From Mogibacterium sp. (lineage in GTDB: Bacteria; Bacillota; Clostridia; Peptostreptococcales; Anaerovoracaceae): a stretch of DNA of 56,759 bases. The stretch spans positions 1-56,759 of the forward strand of contig JAFWFU010000028.1 in NCBI GenBank assembly GCA_017515425.1, read 5' to 3'. This document shows positions 22,094 to 32,132 of this stretch, piece after piece. Below the pieces are notes generated by a model. It searched no databases, was not told the origin of the DNA, and saw nothing but the letters and a program-made list of their open reading frames with translations. Every line of letters begins with the position of its first letter. The first letter of the stretch is position 1. Both the position numbers and the translations under genes were made by a program.

Positions 22094-24417
22094 TTAATCA
22101 CCAGCGGTATCACTTCCTCGAAGCTCTCCACAGGGAAGAACTCCATGCTCCTTCTCACCGACGAAGGAATATCCTCAAGGTCGGGCGCATTCTCCTTAGG
22201 TATGATTACCTTTCTAATGCCCTGCCTGTATGCAGCCAGGGCTTTTTCTTTCAGCCCGCCTATCCTCAGAACCTTGCCGCGCAGCGTAATCTCGCCCGTC
22301 ATGGCTATCGTCTTATCAGCCTTTCTATCCGTCAGAAGTGAGAAGAGCGCACTGCACATTGTAATACCGGCAGAAGGGCCGTCCTTAGGCGTCGCGCCCT
22401 CGGGGATGTGAATCTGAATATCATAGTCCTTGAACACATCCTTGCCTATCTTATACTTGGTGGATATAGACTTGATATATCCAAGAGCCGTCGTTGCGGA
22501 CTCCCTCATAATTTCTCCCATCTGACCCGTCAGCACGAGCTTTCCCGAGCCCGGCATTTTTACGGTCTCTATCGTCAGTGTAACTCCGCCCACGGAAGTC
22601 CACGCCAAGCCTGTGGTTACACCCACCTCGGGCTCCAAAGAGCCTATATCATCAATATAGACCTTCCTGCCGAGATAGTTTTTGAGATTGCGCGGAGTGA
22701 CGTTGTTCTTCGCCTTCTTTCTGCTGACTATATTCTTCGCCGCCTTTCGGCAGGCATTTCCAATCTCTCTTTCGAGATTTCTCACACCAGCCTCACGGGT
22801 ATAGTATTCAATTATATCTCTGATTGCCGCAGACGTAATGGAAAACTGCGATTTTTTCAGCCCGTTCTCCTTCATCTTCTTGGGAACGAGATAGTCCGAA
22901 GCGATATGCACCTTCTCGTCCTCAGTATAGCTGCTGAGCTCTATGACTTCCATTCTGTCAAGGAGCGGCGTTGGGATAGTCGAAGTCGTATTTGCCGTAG
23001 TGATAAACATCACACCCGATAGATCGAATGGAATCTCGAGATAATGATCCGTGAATGTGCTGTTCTGCTCAGGATCCAAAACCTCCAAAAGCGCTGACGC
23101 CGGATCTCCTCTGAAATCGCTTCCTATCTTATCCACTTCATCAAAGAGGAAGAGCGGATTATTCGACTCCGCCTCTATAATCGCATTGATGACCCTGCCC
23201 GGAATCGCGCCGACGTATGTTCTTCTATGACCCCTTATCTCAGCCTCGTCTCTGACACCGCCGAGAGACATTCTGACGAATTCTCTGTTCGTGGCTCTCG
23301 CGATCGAACGCGCTATCGAAGTCTTGCCGACGCCAGGAGGCCCCACCAAACAGATTATCGGTCCCTTGTTTTCCTTGGTCAAATGCTGAACGGCGAGGTT
23401 TTCAACAATCCTCTCCTTTACCTTATCAAGCCCGTAATGGTCTTTGTTCAGCACCTTCTCCGCTTTTTCAAGGCTCCTGTTTATCTTATTTGACTTATGC
23501 CATGGCAGCTCCAATATGGTCTCTATATAGGTTCTCGACACATTGGCGTCCGGGCTCATGGGGCTCATTCTGCTGAATTTGTCGATTTCCTTTCTGACCT
23601 TGGTGTCAATCTTTTCCTCGAGCTTGAGTTCGTCCAGCTTTTCCTTCCATTGGCGGACTTCATCATCTATATCCTCGTCCTCACCAAGCTCTTCCTTGAT
23701 GACCTGAAGCTGCTCTCTGAGGTAATACTCCCTCTGCCCGCGGTTCATATTCTTTACGACTCGATTGTTGATTCTCTTGGCGATCGCCAAAATATTGTTT
23801 TCCTTGCCGAGTATGTCTATGAGATGTCCGACTCTGAGCTTTACCGAGTCAATCTCAAGAAGCGTCTGCTTCACGTCAAAAGCCACGTCCACTTCGTTAG
23901 CAATAAGACCGCAGAGGAGCGCCGCATCGTCAATCCCCTCGACGAGTGCTATCCCCGCGGATTCACCCTGTCCCGAGAGCTCCAGATATTTTATGAAAAG
24001 CTGTTTCAGGACTCTGATATTCGCCTGCATACTTATATCGTCGGGATTATCCTCATAATCCTCAGCCAAGGTATAGGTGCAGACCATCATGCCGCTGCCT
24101 TCGCCGCCAGAAATGCTTCCTATCCTCACCCTCTGCTCTACCACGACGAGGATTCGCACATATTCGTCATTTCTCTTGATTACCTGCTTCACCCTGATGA
24201 GCGCGCCCGTCATATAGCAGTCGCTTTCCGTCGGGTCATTCACCCCCGGGTCTCTCTGCGCAGACACTACAATATATTTGTCGCCGTTCATAGCATAGTC
24301 AACGGCGGCTAATGACTTATCCCTGCCTATATCGAAGCCCACTACCGTGCCGGGAAAGAACGCCTGTCCCCTCAGCGGTATATAGGGCGCAGTTTTATAA
24401 CCATTCGTCTCTGTCAT
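22090..24417 (-). CDS. lon: ATP-dependent protease Lon (LonA type)
   Basis: A 775-residue soluble LonA protease: N-terminal substrate-binding domain (~8-200), a long helical linker, an AAA+ module with Walker A GPPGVGKTS and Walker B LFLFDEVDKIG, then the protease domain with the Ser-Lys dyad in KDGPSAGITM and LKEKALAAYRQG. It degrades misfolded and regulatory proteins. It starts directly after the clpX stop without a gap and overlaps engB, placing it in the tig-clpP-clpX-lon-engB operon. Confidence 0.97.
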   Translation of the reverse strand: MTETNGYKTAPYIPLRGQAFFPGTVVGFDIGRDKSLAAVDYAMNGDKYIVVSAQRDPGVNDPTESDCYMTGALIRVKQVIKRNDEYVRILVVVEQRVRIGSISGGEGSGMMVCTYTLAEDYEDNPDDISMQANIRVLKQLFIKYLELSGQGESAGIALVEGIDDAALLCGLIANEVDVAFDVKQTLLEIDSVKLRVGHLIDILGKENNILAIAKRINNRVVKNMNRGQREYYLREQLQVIKEELGEDEDIDDEVRQWKEKLDELKLEEKIDTKVRKEIDKFSRMSPMSPDANVSRTYIETILELPWHKSNKINRSLEKAEKVLNKDHYGLDKVKERIVENLAVQHLTKENKGPIICLVGPPGVGKTSIARSIARATNREFVRMSLGGVRDEAEIRGHRRTYVGAIPGRVINAIIEAESNNPLFLFDEVDKIGSDFRGDPASALLEVLDPEQNSTFTDHYLEIPFDLSGVMFITTANTTSTIPTPLLDRMEVIELSSYTEDEKVHIASDYLVPKKMKENGLKKSQFSITSAAIRDIIEYYTREAGVRNLEREIGNACRKAAKNIVSRKKAKNNVTPRNLKNYLGRKVYIDDIGSLEPEVGVTTGLAWTSVGGVTLTIETVKMPGSGKLVLTGQMGEIMRESATTALGYIKSISTKYKIGKDVFKDYDIQIHIPEGATPKDGPSAGITMCSALFSLLTDRKADKTIAMTGEITLRGKVLRIGGLKEKALAAYRQGIRKVIIPKENAPDLEDIPSSVRRSMEFFPVESFEEVIPLVIK

Positions 24418-25737
24418 TTATGCTTCCTTTTCCTTCTTGGGGCTTTGCTCTACGCTCGCCCTTCCTTCTATCCTATTCTCTTCCCTATTCTCTCCCCTAT
24501 TCTCTTCTCCTTTGAGAACCAAAATGGGCTTGGTTTTGCCTTCCACCACATCTTTGTTTATTATACATTTCTCCACCTCGGGTCTCGAGGGAATCTCATA
24601 CATAATCTCAGTCATTATGCCCTCGAAGATTCCCCTCAGTCCGCGCGCACCCGTATTCAGCTTGAGAGCTTTGTCGGCGACCGCTCGAACTGCCTCGTCA
24701 TCTATGGAAAGCTCCACCCCGTCCATTTCAAACAGTGTCTCGTACTGCCTGATTATGGAATTCTTAGGCTCCTTGATAATTCTTACCAAGGCTTCCTCGC
24801 TCAGTTCAGACAGAGCCACCGTAACGGGCAGCCTTCCTATCAGTTCAGGGATAAGCCCGAATTTAAGCAAATCCTCAGGCTGGGTGTGAAGGAGTATATC
24901 CTCGTTTTCGAAATCCGGCTTAGTTTCGTCCTGGTTAAAGCCAATCACCTTAGCGCCGAGCCTCACCTTTATTATCTTATCAAGTCCTGTAAACGCCCCG
25001 CCGCATATGAAGAGCACGTCCTTGGTGTCGAAATGTATAAATTCCTGATTCGGATGCTTTCTGCCGCCCTGCGGGGGTACATTCGCTATAGTCCCCTCGA
25101 TTATTTTCAGCAGAGCCTGCTGAACGCCCTCTCCGCTTACATCTCTCGTAATCGACATATTCTCGGACTTTCTGGCAATCTTGTCGATTTCGTCAACATA
25201 GATAATTCCCCTCTGAGCCCTTTCGAGATTGCCGTCCGCAGCCTGATAGAGTCTGAGAAGGATATTCTCCACGTCCTCTCCGACATAGCCCGCCTCGGTA
25301 AGAGAGGTCGCATCCACTATGGCAAAAGGCACGTCAAGTATACGCGCCAAGGTCTGAGCCAAGAGCGTCTTGCCCGAGCCCGTCGGCCCCAGCATGAGGA
25401 TATTGCTCTTCGACAGCTCCACCTCAGCAGCCTTTCCTCCGCCATGCTTTTCCAGATGTCTGATTCTCTTATAGTGATTATAAACAGCCACAGCCAAGCT
25501 CTTCTTGGCGGGCTCCTGTTCTATCACATATTTGTCCAGCTCGGCTTTGATTTCCCCCGGCTTAGGCAGCTCTCCCTGACGAGTCTCTCCCGCGGGCTTA
25601 GCCTCCTCGTCCATCATGGATTTGCATAGATCCACGCATTCATTACAAATGTAAATCTCAGGCCCGACTATAATACGGCGAACCTGAGATGCGGATTTGC
25701 CACAAAATGAACATCTGAGTTCGTTATAATCTGACAT
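24418..25737 (-). CDS. clpX: ATP-dependent Clp protease ATP-binding subunit ClpX
   Basis: A 439-residue AAA+ unfoldase that feeds substrates to ClpP. The N-terminal C4 zinc domain is CSFCGK...CNECVDLC (~10-37). Walker A is GPTGSGKT, Walker [10 protein letters not shown], and the ClpP-docking loop is VIGFN. The last ~30 residues are an unusual repetitive charged tail ([15 protein letters not shown]) encoded by a short imperfect DNA repeat (about 24470-24510). It lies 9 bp after clpP. Confidence 0.97.
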   Translation of the reverse strand: MSDYNELRCSFCGKSASQVRRIIVGPEIYICNECVDLCKSMMDEEAKPAGETRQGELPKPGEIKAELDKYVIEQEPAKKSLAVAVYNHYKRIRHLEKHGGGKAAEVELSKSNILMLGPTGSGKTLLAQTLARILDVPFAIVDATSLTEAGYVGEDVENILLRLYQAADGNLERAQRGIIYVDEIDKIARKSENMSITRDVSGEGVQQALLKIIEGTIANVPPQGGRKHPNQEFIHFDTKDVLFICGGAFTGLDKIIKVRLGAKVIGFNQDETKPDFENEDILLHTQPEDLLKFGLIPELIGRLPVTVALSELSEEALVRIIKEPKNSIIRQYETLFEMDGVELSIDDEAVRAVADKALKLNTGARGLRGIFEGIMTEIMYEIPSRPEVEKCIINKDVVEGKTKPILVLKGEENRGENREENRIEGRASVEQSPKKEKEA

Positions 25738-25746
25738 TGTCGCTCC

Positions 25747-26331
25747 TTAGTGCTTTTCTATTACCTTGTCAATCAGACCGTAGGCTGCGGCTTCTTCCGC
25801 AAGCATATAATTATCTCTATCCGTATCTTTTTCTATGACCGAAATCTCCTGTCCGGTATTTTCAGCCAATATGCGGTTCAGTCTGTCGCGAAGCTGCAAG
25901 ATATGGTCAGCATTGATTTTAATATCCGACGCCTGCCCCTGAACTCCGCCTAGAGGCTGATGAATCATAACCTCGGTATTCGGAAGGGCATATCTCTTCC
26001 CCTTGGTGCCGCCTGCCAGGAGAAATGCTCCCATGCTCGCCGCCATTCCCACGCATATGGTGCTTATATCGGGTTTGACGAGCTGCATGGTATCATATAT
26101 GGCAAAGCCTGACACAATGCTGCCGCCCGGAGAATTGATATAGATATTTATATCCTTCTCCGAATCCTGAGCCTCAAGGAAGAGTAGCTGCGCCACCACT
26201 ATGCTGGCGGAATGGTCGTTTATTTCCCCGTCTATGAAAATAATTCTGTCTTTGAGCAGCCTTGAGTAAATATCGTATGTACGTTCACCCTGTCCGGTCT
26301 GCTCCACCACATAAGGTATATAATTCATCAT
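25747..26331 (-). CDS. clpP: ATP-dependent Clp protease proteolytic subunit ClpP
   Basis: A 194-residue serine peptidase forming the barrel partner of ClpX. The catalytic Ser is in [11 protein letters not shown], the His in VMIHQPLGG, and the Asp in KDTDRDN. Length is normal. It follows tig after a 128-bp polypyrimidine gap (polypurine RNA on this strand) and precedes clpX. Confidence 0.97.
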   Translation of the reverse strand: MMNYIPYVVEQTGQGERTYDIYSRLLKDRIIFIDGEINDHSASIVVAQLLFLEAQDSEKDINIYINSPGGSIVSGFAIYDTMQLVKPDISTICVGMAASMGAFLLAGGTKGKRYALPNTEVMIHQPLGGVQGQASDIKINADHILQLRDRLNRILAENTGQEISVIEKDTDRDNYMLAEEAAAYGLIDKVIEKH

Positions 26332-26459
26332 CTGTCGTCCTTGTTTAATCTCTTAATCTATTCTTTTCTTTATTTGTTTCTCTGTTCTCTTGTTTTTTCT
26401 TCTTTATTCGCTTCTCAGCGCTCTTATTAATTTTCTTCTTTGTTCGCTTATCTATTCTA

Positions 26460-27785
26460 TTATTTATCCTCTTCTTTATCTTCCTTCTTCGCCTTCGCCG
26501 CTTTCAGCTTGGCGTTTTCGAAGATGAGCTCTATCGCCTTCTTAGTCAGGGCGTCCTCTTTGAAATAGTTCTCCGTATCGGGGCCTGACATTGTCTTTAC
26601 CTGCTCAATATCCATTCCGTACTGAGCGCCAAATTCCTTCATAAGCTCCTCAACCTCGGAATCCTCGACACTGAGCCCTTCCTGTCTGATGATATTCTTG
26701 AGGAGAATTCTGGTCTTAATCCTCTTCTCCGCCTCAGGTCTCGACTGCTCCATGAGCTCCTCAGGCGTCTGTCCGAGCCATTCCATATACTGCTGCATAC
26801 CGATTCCCTGAGCGGCAAGATTCTGATTCATATCGTAGATCATATTTTCGAGCTCAGTCTGAACCATTGCAGCCGGTGATTCTACCTCATTGCTGCTGTA
26901 AAGCGCCTGCAATGCTCTGTCCTTCATAATGGACTCGTCCGTATCCTTCGCCTTCTCCTGGAGCTTCTTCTTTATATCCTTCTTATACTCCTCGAGAGTC
27001 TCGAACTCGCTTACGTCGCTTGCGAGCTCGTCGTTAATCTCAGGAAGGATTTCTTCTTTAATCTCGTGAATTGTGCATTTGAACACAGCGTCCTTTCCGG
27101 CAAGCTCCTCAGCCTGATATTCCTCGGGGAATGTCACGTTTACGTCAAAGGTATCTCCGCTCTCCCTGTCCTCAAGCTGCTCCTCAAACCCCGGTATGAA
27201 CTGTCCCGAACCGAGCTTGAGCTCATAGTTCTCAGCCGCGCCGCCTTCGAAAAGCTCTCCGTCCACGCTTCCCTCAAAGTCAAATACCAGGGTGTCACCG
27301 CTCTTGGTCTTTCTTCCTTCAACGGTCTCCATTCTTGCCTGAGACTTCTGAACCCTTTCGAGCTCCTCATTAACCTCTTTGCTGCCAATCTTGGTCTCCA
27401 GCTTTTCAATCTCAAGACCCTTGTATTTCTTAACCTCTATCTCCGGGAATACCTCTACGCTTCCCTTTATTACAACAGGTTCATCCTTCTTTATTTCCGG
27501 AGCTTCAAGCTTAGGCTGAGCTATTACCTCTATACCCATCTCCTTGACAGCGTCATAGTAACCCGTCTCAAGAAGTGCGTTGAGGGCCTCATCCCAAAAA
27601 ATATCACTTCCATAGTGGCTCTCGATCACCTTGCGAGGAGCCTTGCCCTTGCGGAAACCGTCAATCGTGAACTTATTCCTATTGTCCAAATACGCCTTGT
27701 TCAGCGCCTCAGCAAATTCCTCCTTGCTGAACTCTATCTCAAACTTCACTACTCCGTTTTCTTTTGAAACCTGTCTTGCCTTCAT
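26460..27785 (-). CDS. tig: Trigger factor
   Basis: A 441-residue ribosome-associated chaperone and prolyl isomerase. The N-terminal ribosome-binding domain includes FRKGKAPRKVIE, close to the ribosome-docking signature. The FKBP-like PPIase domain is ~160-245 (GDTLVFDFEGSVDGELFEGG, FIPGFEEQL). The helical C-terminal arm follows and ends in a lysine/acid tail. The SD GGAGGAAT precedes the ATG. It is the first gene of the tig-clpP-clpX-lon-engB cluster. Confidence 0.96.
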   Translation of the reverse strand: MKARQVSKENGVVKFEIEFSKEEFAEALNKAYLDNRNKFTIDGFRKGKAPRKVIESHYGSDIFWDEALNALLETGYYDAVKEMGIEVIAQPKLEAPEIKKDEPVVIKGSVEVFPEIEVKKYKGLEIEKLETKIGSKEVNEELERVQKSQARMETVEGRKTKSGDTLVFDFEGSVDGELFEGGAAENYELKLGSGQFIPGFEEQLEDRESGDTFDVNVTFPEEYQAEELAGKDAVFKCTIHEIKEEILPEINDELASDVSEFETLEEYKKDIKKKLQEKAKDTDESIMKDRALQALYSSNEVESPAAMVQTELENMIYDMNQNLAAQGIGMQQYMEWLGQTPEELMEQSRPEAEKRIKTRILLKNIIRQEGLSVEDSEVEELMKEFGAQYGMDIEQVKTMSGPDTENYFKEDALTKKAIELIFENAKLKAAKAKKEDKEEDK

Positions 27786-27975
27786 TTGTTTTATTCCTCC
27801 GTTGGTGCATTACCTTTTGTATTGTGATGTATTATATTATTTTGTATTGACTGTATATTGTATTGATTTGTATCGAATCATTTTGTTTTGTCTTATTTGT
27901 GAATTCTACAGTTTCATTTTATCCTGTGTTGCTAATTTTTTCTGTCCTTATATCGCTTGTTTCACAATTCGACTG

Positions 27976-28587
27976 TCATGCATATGCCCTTTGCAGTTTG
28001 GACATATCCTCTGCCTCCAGCCCGTATTTTTCCTTTATGAGCGCAGCCAATTTCATAAAATCCTCTTCGTCGCCGTAATACCATTCTATCTCGAGCTCGC
28101 AGATTGGAATTACCCGCCCGTCCTGGTGGTTAATGCTTCCCTCGTCCACGGATATGCAACTGATGGATTTGCCCGTATCAACCTTGAACTGCCTGCGGGT
28201 GAACTCCATATTGATCTTCTTGACGAGCTGCTTATCCCCGGCAGCCTCCTTTAGAACCTCATAGGCGTCGCTGGACACGAATAAATCAATATTCGGATTG
28301 TCCGCAAATCTTTCATCACTGACGACGAGATTGAATTCTTCCCTTTTATGAAGTCCGTCGCTCACCTTCACATCCCATTTAATCGTGGCTGTGTAGCGGT
28401 CATCTTCTCTTCTTACTCTATACGCAATCCCCTTACTTCTCAGGTCATAGTCAGACGTATCGAAGTATGTTGCCTTCATTTCTATAGTCTCTACTTCATC
28501 TATTCCGGCAGCCTTTATCTCAGCGCTTTCGACTATGCGGTCAAATACCGAAGGATCTTGCAGTCTGAATTTATATTCTGTTTCCAT
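27976..28587 (-). CDS. CYTH-domain protein (triphosphate tunnel family)
   Basis: A 203-residue protein starting with the ExExK signature (METEYKFRL) of CYTH/triphosphate tunnel metalloenzymes. The family's paired charged strands follow (YFDTSDYDLRSKGIAYRVRR, YTATIKW, REEFNL, CELEIEWYYG). Members hydrolyse tripolyphosphate, thiamine triphosphate or make cAMP; the substrate cannot be told here. The SD AGAGGAAAT precedes the ATG. It lies downstream of murI on the same strand. Confidence 0.85.
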   Translation of the reverse strand: METEYKFRLQDPSVFDRIVESAEIKAAGIDEVETIEMKATYFDTSDYDLRSKGIAYRVRREDDRYTATIKWDVKVSDGLHKREEFNLVVSDERFADNPNIDLFVSSDAYEVLKEAAGDKQLVKKINMEFTRRQFKVDTGKSISCISVDEGSINHQDGRVIPICELEIEWYYGDEEDFMKLAALIKEKYGLEAEDMSKLQRAYA

Positions 28588-28658
28588 TTCATTTCCTCTG
28601 GGCGTTTGTAAATCGCTGCATCACAATGCGCAGCCCATAGATTTTACTAAAAATGCCG

Positions 28659-29459
28659 CTATTCTTCAAGCTTTAATAGACGCACTTTGAAATCTTTTCC
28701 CTCGAAGAGCTTCTCCGTCATATTTATGAAGTTTTCCGAAAGATCGCTTGCATAATATCTATCCGTGAACTCTGAGCCCGAGGCGAATATATCCCTTTCG
28801 CGCATTACTTCTCTCGCCTGCTCCACCACCTCAGCCGAAGAGCTGTAAAGCCTCAGATGAGGATATAGCTTTTCTATCTGAGCGGATATGAGAGGATAAT
28901 GCGTGCAGCCGAGAATGAGGTCTTCGAAATCCTCTGCGGAAACGAAGTCGTCCATATAATGCTTGATCGTAAGCTCCATAATATCTGTATCAGTCAGTCC
29001 CTCTTCGATAAGCGGCACTATCGCAGGGCAAGCCTTGCTGTATACCTCTATCGAGGGATTGAGCTCCCTCAGACTCTTCCCGTACATATCGCTTCCTATA
29101 GTTCCCTTTGTGGCTATGACGCCGACCTTGGCGGAGCCGCCTGCCACCACCTTCCTGACGGTAGGGCCTATCACACCGATAATCGGCACTTCGGGGTGCC
29201 TTTTTCTCAGCTCATCAAGCGCCCATGCCGTAATGGTATTGCAGGCGACGATAATCATCTTCGTATTGCCCGCGATAAGCTTGCTCACCAACTGATCCGC
29301 AAATTTTACTATCGTCTCAGGCGACTTCGAGCCGTAGGGAGTGCGGGCTGTGTCGCCATAATAAATAACTCTTTCCTCGGGGAGCTCCTTATGAAGCTCC
29401 CATACTGATGTAAGACCGCCAAGCCCCGAATCGAGAATTCCTATCGGTCTATTGTCCAT
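28659..29459 (-). CDS. murI: Glutamate racemase
   Basis: A 266-residue enzyme that makes D-glutamate for peptidoglycan. The two catalytic Cys are in IVACNTITAWAL and LILGCTHYPLI; GILDSGLGGLT is the N-terminal signature, and YGDTARTPYG the substrate loop. The SD AGGAGGA precedes the ATG. It sits downstream of the beta-CASP gene, from which a 22-bp tandem repeat array separates it. Confidence 0.96.
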   Translation of the reverse strand: MDNRPIGILDSGLGGLTSVWELHKELPEERVIYYGDTARTPYGSKSPETIVKFADQLVSKLIAGNTKMIIVACNTITAWALDELRKRHPEVPIIGVIGPTVRKVVAGGSAKVGVIATKGTIGSDMYGKSLRELNPSIEVYSKACPAIVPLIEEGLTDTDIMELTIKHYMDDFVSAEDFEDLILGCTHYPLISAQIEKLYPHLRLYSSSAEVVEQAREVMRERDIFASGSEFTDRYYASDLSENFINMTEKLFEGKDFKVRLLKLEE

Positions 29460-29527
29460 GCGGTTTCCTCCTATATCTTCTATATCCGCATCTCTACTAT
29501 CCGAGATGTATATCTCTCACCGCGAAA

Positions 29528-29615
29528 CAGCCTGCGAATTGTACTTCAACAGTTTGAGACTTGCACTTCTACAGTCTGCGAACTACACATCTCCAATCTG
29601 CGAACTGCATTTCTA
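29528..29615. repeat. Four 22-bp tandem repeats between the beta-CASP gene and murI
   Basis: Units start at 29528, 29550, 29572 and 29594, each exactly 22 bp, with consensus CAGTCTGCGAACTGCACTTCTA. The last unit contains the stop codon of the beta-CASP gene. There are no spacers, so it is not a CRISPR array. Confidence 0.85.
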
Positions 29616-31244
29616 TTGATATTTTTTTATCAGATTTTCTATATCTGAACGCATTTTGTTAAGCTCCTTATTGGAAATCTCCCCGCTTCCGGCGATCAGC
29701 TTCATCAAATTATCTGCGCTGCTGCGGAGCTCCTTGTATGCAGGAGAATCATTCCTTGCCGCCCTATGTTCATCAGCGCTGCCGCCTTCACCACCTTGAG
29801 CCTGCTTTTTGATAATAGGCTTGACCTCAGCCTTATGCGAGAGCTCACAGCGAGCCAAATCCCAAACATCACCGCTGAACGGAGCGACTACGGTCTTTCC
29901 GATATTCGAAGCTGCCTCTGCCGCGAATTCCTCGGTCACCTTGTCCTCTCCGTGGTTTATGAAAGCCATGGAGCCCAGATTCACCTTCTTTACCCATTCG
30001 AGTAAATGCGGTCTGTCAGCATGGCTGCTGAATGAGTCTATTCTGAGGATTTCTGCCTTGACCTTGATTTCCTCTCCGAACAGCTTTACCGACTCGGCGC
30101 CGTCCAGGAGCTTGCCGCCGACCGTTCCGGGGCTCTGATACCCTACGAATAGAATAGTGCATTCAGGTCTCCAAAGATTATGCTTTAGGTGGTGGCGAAT
30201 TCTTCCCGCCTCGCACATGCCCGATGCGGAAATAATAATCTTAGGCGCCATATCCTCGTTAATGGCTTTCGATTCCTCGCTTGAGACCGAAACCTTGAGG
30301 TCTGGGAAGGTGACGGGGTTGACCCCTGCCCTCAGAAGCTCCAAAGCCTCATCATCATAGTATTCATACATCTCAGTGCTGTATATATTGGTAGCCTCTA
30401 CAGCGAGAGGGCTGTCGACCACCACGGGGAAGTTCGCATGATTTTTTATCAGCCCCTCCTCCTTGATAATCCTTATATAGTACAGCAGTTCCTGCGTCCT
30501 TCCTACCGCGAATGCAGGTATGACGACGTTTCCGCCCCTGTCGAGGGTAGTCTGTATTATCTGCGTGAGCTGCGCCACATAGTCCGGCTTTTCAGGGTGC
30601 ACCCTGTCTCCATAGGTGGATTCGCAGACGACATAATCGGCATACGGCGGATTCTGCGGCGACTTTATAAGCGGCTTGTCTACGTTTCCGAGGTCTCCCG
30701 AAAAGAGCAGCGTCCTTTCGACCCCATCTTCTTTCAGCTTAAAGAGGACATTCGCAGAGCCCAGCAGATGTCCCGCGTCGTTATAGCAGATAGTCACTCC
30801 GTCAAATATCTCCATATCGCTATTGTAACCGGCGGTCTTGAAGAGAGGCATGGTATTCATCACGTCATCCATGGTATAGAGTGGTATATATTCCTCTTTC
30901 CCTGCTCTCTTTCCCTTGCGGTTTCTCCACTGCGCTTCGAATTCCTGTATATGCGCGGAGTCTCGGAGCATTATATCGCAGAGCTGCTTCGTGGCTTCTG
31001 TGGAATAAATCGGGCCCTTGTATCCGTTCGCTACCAGGAAAGGTATCTTTCCGCTGTGGTCTATATGAGCGTGAGTGAGGACAACAGCGTCTATTTCCGA
31101 CGGCGCAACAGGTATTTCAATATTTTCAAAGAGATCCTGTCCCTGCTCCATGCCGCAGTCGACAATGATCGTCTTTCCGTTTACCTCTATCATAGAGCAT
31201 GATCCCGTTACCTCATGCGTCGCACCGATAAATATTAGTTTCAT
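29613..31244 (-). CDS. MBL-fold beta-CASP hydrolase, RNA-processing type
   Basis: A 543-residue metallo-beta-lactamase/beta-CASP protein. THAHIDHSGKIPFL is the zinc-binding HxHxDH motif, SGDLGN the later Asp ligand, VVIPAFAVGRTQELLYYI the beta-CASP start, and SASGMCEAGRIRHHLK and DSFSSHADR the RNA-specificity region near the C-terminus. It is probably a ribonuclease related to CPSF-73/YSH1-like bacterial proteins. The frame extends upstream to 31295, but the ATG at 31244, 6 nt after GGAGGG, is the better start. It diverges from hsp20. Confidence 0.88.
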   Translation of the reverse strand: MKLIFIGATHEVTGSCSMIEVNGKTIIVDCGMEQGQDLFENIEIPVAPSEIDAVVLTHAHIDHSGKIPFLVANGYKGPIYSTEATKQLCDIMLRDSAHIQEFEAQWRNRKGKRAGKEEYIPLYTMDDVMNTMPLFKTAGYNSDMEIFDGVTICYNDAGHLLGSANVLFKLKEDGVERTLLFSGDLGNVDKPLIKSPQNPPYADYVVCESTYGDRVHPEKPDYVAQLTQIIQTTLDRGGNVVIPAFAVGRTQELLYYIRIIKEEGLIKNHANFPVVVDSPLAVEATNIYSTEMYEYYDDEALELLRAGVNPVTFPDLKVSVSSEESKAINEDMAPKIIISASGMCEAGRIRHHLKHNLWRPECTILFVGYQSPGTVGGKLLDGAESVKLFGEEIKVKAEILRIDSFSSHADRPHLLEWVKKVNLGSMAFINHGEDKVTEEFAAEAASNIGKTVVAPFSGDVWDLARCELSHKAEVKPIIKKQAQGGEGGSADEHRAARNDSPAYKELRSSADNLMKLIAGSGEISNKELNKMRSDIENLIKKYQ

Positions 31245-31295
31245 CTTCATCCCTCCGATAAAAGAATTCTTTTTTATTTGGTCTAATTTTACCAC

Positions 31296-31332
31296 AAATC
31301 GCGAGCAATTCCCTAAAATCGCGAATAATTCC
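31296..31332. repeat. Direct repeat upstream of the beta-CASP gene
   Basis: AAATCGCGAGCAATTCC (31296-31312) and AAATCGCGAATAATTCC (31316-31332) recur with a 20-bp period, just upstream of a minus-strand TAAAAT -10 with TGG in front (31291-31286). A regulator could bind here. Confidence 0.45.
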
Positions 31333-31368
31333 TCAGAATTCGAGTGGCGAAAAATATTTTTAAAATTG

Positions 31369-31395
31369 TTAGCACTCTCTATTGACGAGTGCTAA
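31369..31395 (+). promoter_or_regulatory. CIRCE operator of hsp20
   Basis: TTAGCACTC - 9 bp - GAGTGCTAA is a perfect CIRCE element, the HrcA binding site. It covers the -35 region of the hsp20 promoter. Confidence 0.95.
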
Positions 31396-31410
31396 CAAAA
31401 ATGTTATAGT
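31382..31410 (+). promoter_or_regulatory. hsp20 promoter
   Basis: TTGACG (31382-31387), 17 bp, TATAGT (31405-31410) with TGT in front. The -35 lies in the CIRCE spacer, so bound HrcA would block RNA polymerase directly. Confidence 0.75.
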
Positions 31411-31481
31411 AAGCATGCAAGCAAAAGAAAAACTAAACATTATGCATTAAGCATTTAATAATTACGCAAGGAGGTAATACT

Positions 31482-31937
31482 ATGTTATATCCAAAACTTT
31501 TCAACGACGATTTCTTTGATGATTTCCTGGGCTTCGGTTTCCCAAGCTTCAGAAATGCTGCGGACGCAGAGCGCAAACTATATGGGAAACATGTCAGCGG
31601 TTTGATGAGGACTGATGTTCGTGACAAGGACGGCAATTACGAGCTCGATATAGATCTGCCGGGATTCAAGAAGGATGAAATATCCCTCAGTCTCGACAAG
31701 GGCTATCTCGTAATCGGAGCTTGCAAGACCCTAAACGAAGAGGAGAAAAACGATACCGGCAAACTCCTTCGCAAAGAGCGTTATTCAGGCGCAATGCAGA
31801 GAAGCTTCTATGTGGGTGACGGCATTGACGAGAATGACGTAAAGGCGAAGTTTGAGGACGGCGTGCTCTCGCTCTCCTTCCCAAAGGAAAAGGAGCCCGA
31901 GCTTCCCGAAAAGAAAACCATAGCCATTGAAGGGTAA
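31482..31937 (+). CDS. Hsp20/alpha-crystallin small heat-shock protein
   Basis: A 151-residue chaperone with the alpha-crystallin domain (~45-140; YELDIDLPGFKKDEISLSLD, SFYVGDGIDENDVKAKFEDGVLSLSFPK). It holds unfolding proteins until refolding. The SD GCAAGGAGG precedes the ATG. Control by HrcA is shown by the CIRCE. Together with groESL it makes two HrcA targets in this window. Confidence 0.94.
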   Translation: MLYPKLFNDDFFDDFLGFGFPSFRNAADAERKLYGKHVSGLMRTDVRDKDGNYELDIDLPGFKKDEISLSLDKGYLVIGACKTLNEEEKNDTGKLLRKERYSGAMQRSFYVGDGIDENDVKAKFEDGVLSLSFPKEKEPELPEKKTIAIEG

Positions 31938-32028
31938 TAGCCTGAGGAAAAGCTGACAAGATAAGCTGACCGGATAAGCCCCTATATCCGTGAGCCTAAC
32001 AAGTCAGCGAAATACCTCAACAGAAAGA

Positions 32029-32095
32029 GTGCAGCAGGCTCCTGAGATACTATATCTCAAGGGAGTCTGCTGCACCCTTACTTTTGTTGTTTTTC
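32029..32095. terminator. Bidirectional terminator between hsp20 and the LUD gene
   Basis: A long stem (GTGCAGCAGGCTCC/GGGAGTCTGCTGCAC plus TGAGATA/TATCTCA, loop CTA) is followed by T-rich sequence on the plus strand. It lies between the convergent genes. Confidence 0.8.
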
Positions 32096-32132
32096 CCTTG
32101 TGCCTTGGGCTTTCCTCTTTCCTCTCTTACCA

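Noticed and set aside
24445..25629. Long open frame antisense to clpX
   Set aside because: It mirrors the clpX codon pattern and has no SD or recognisable domain; a shadow of clpX.
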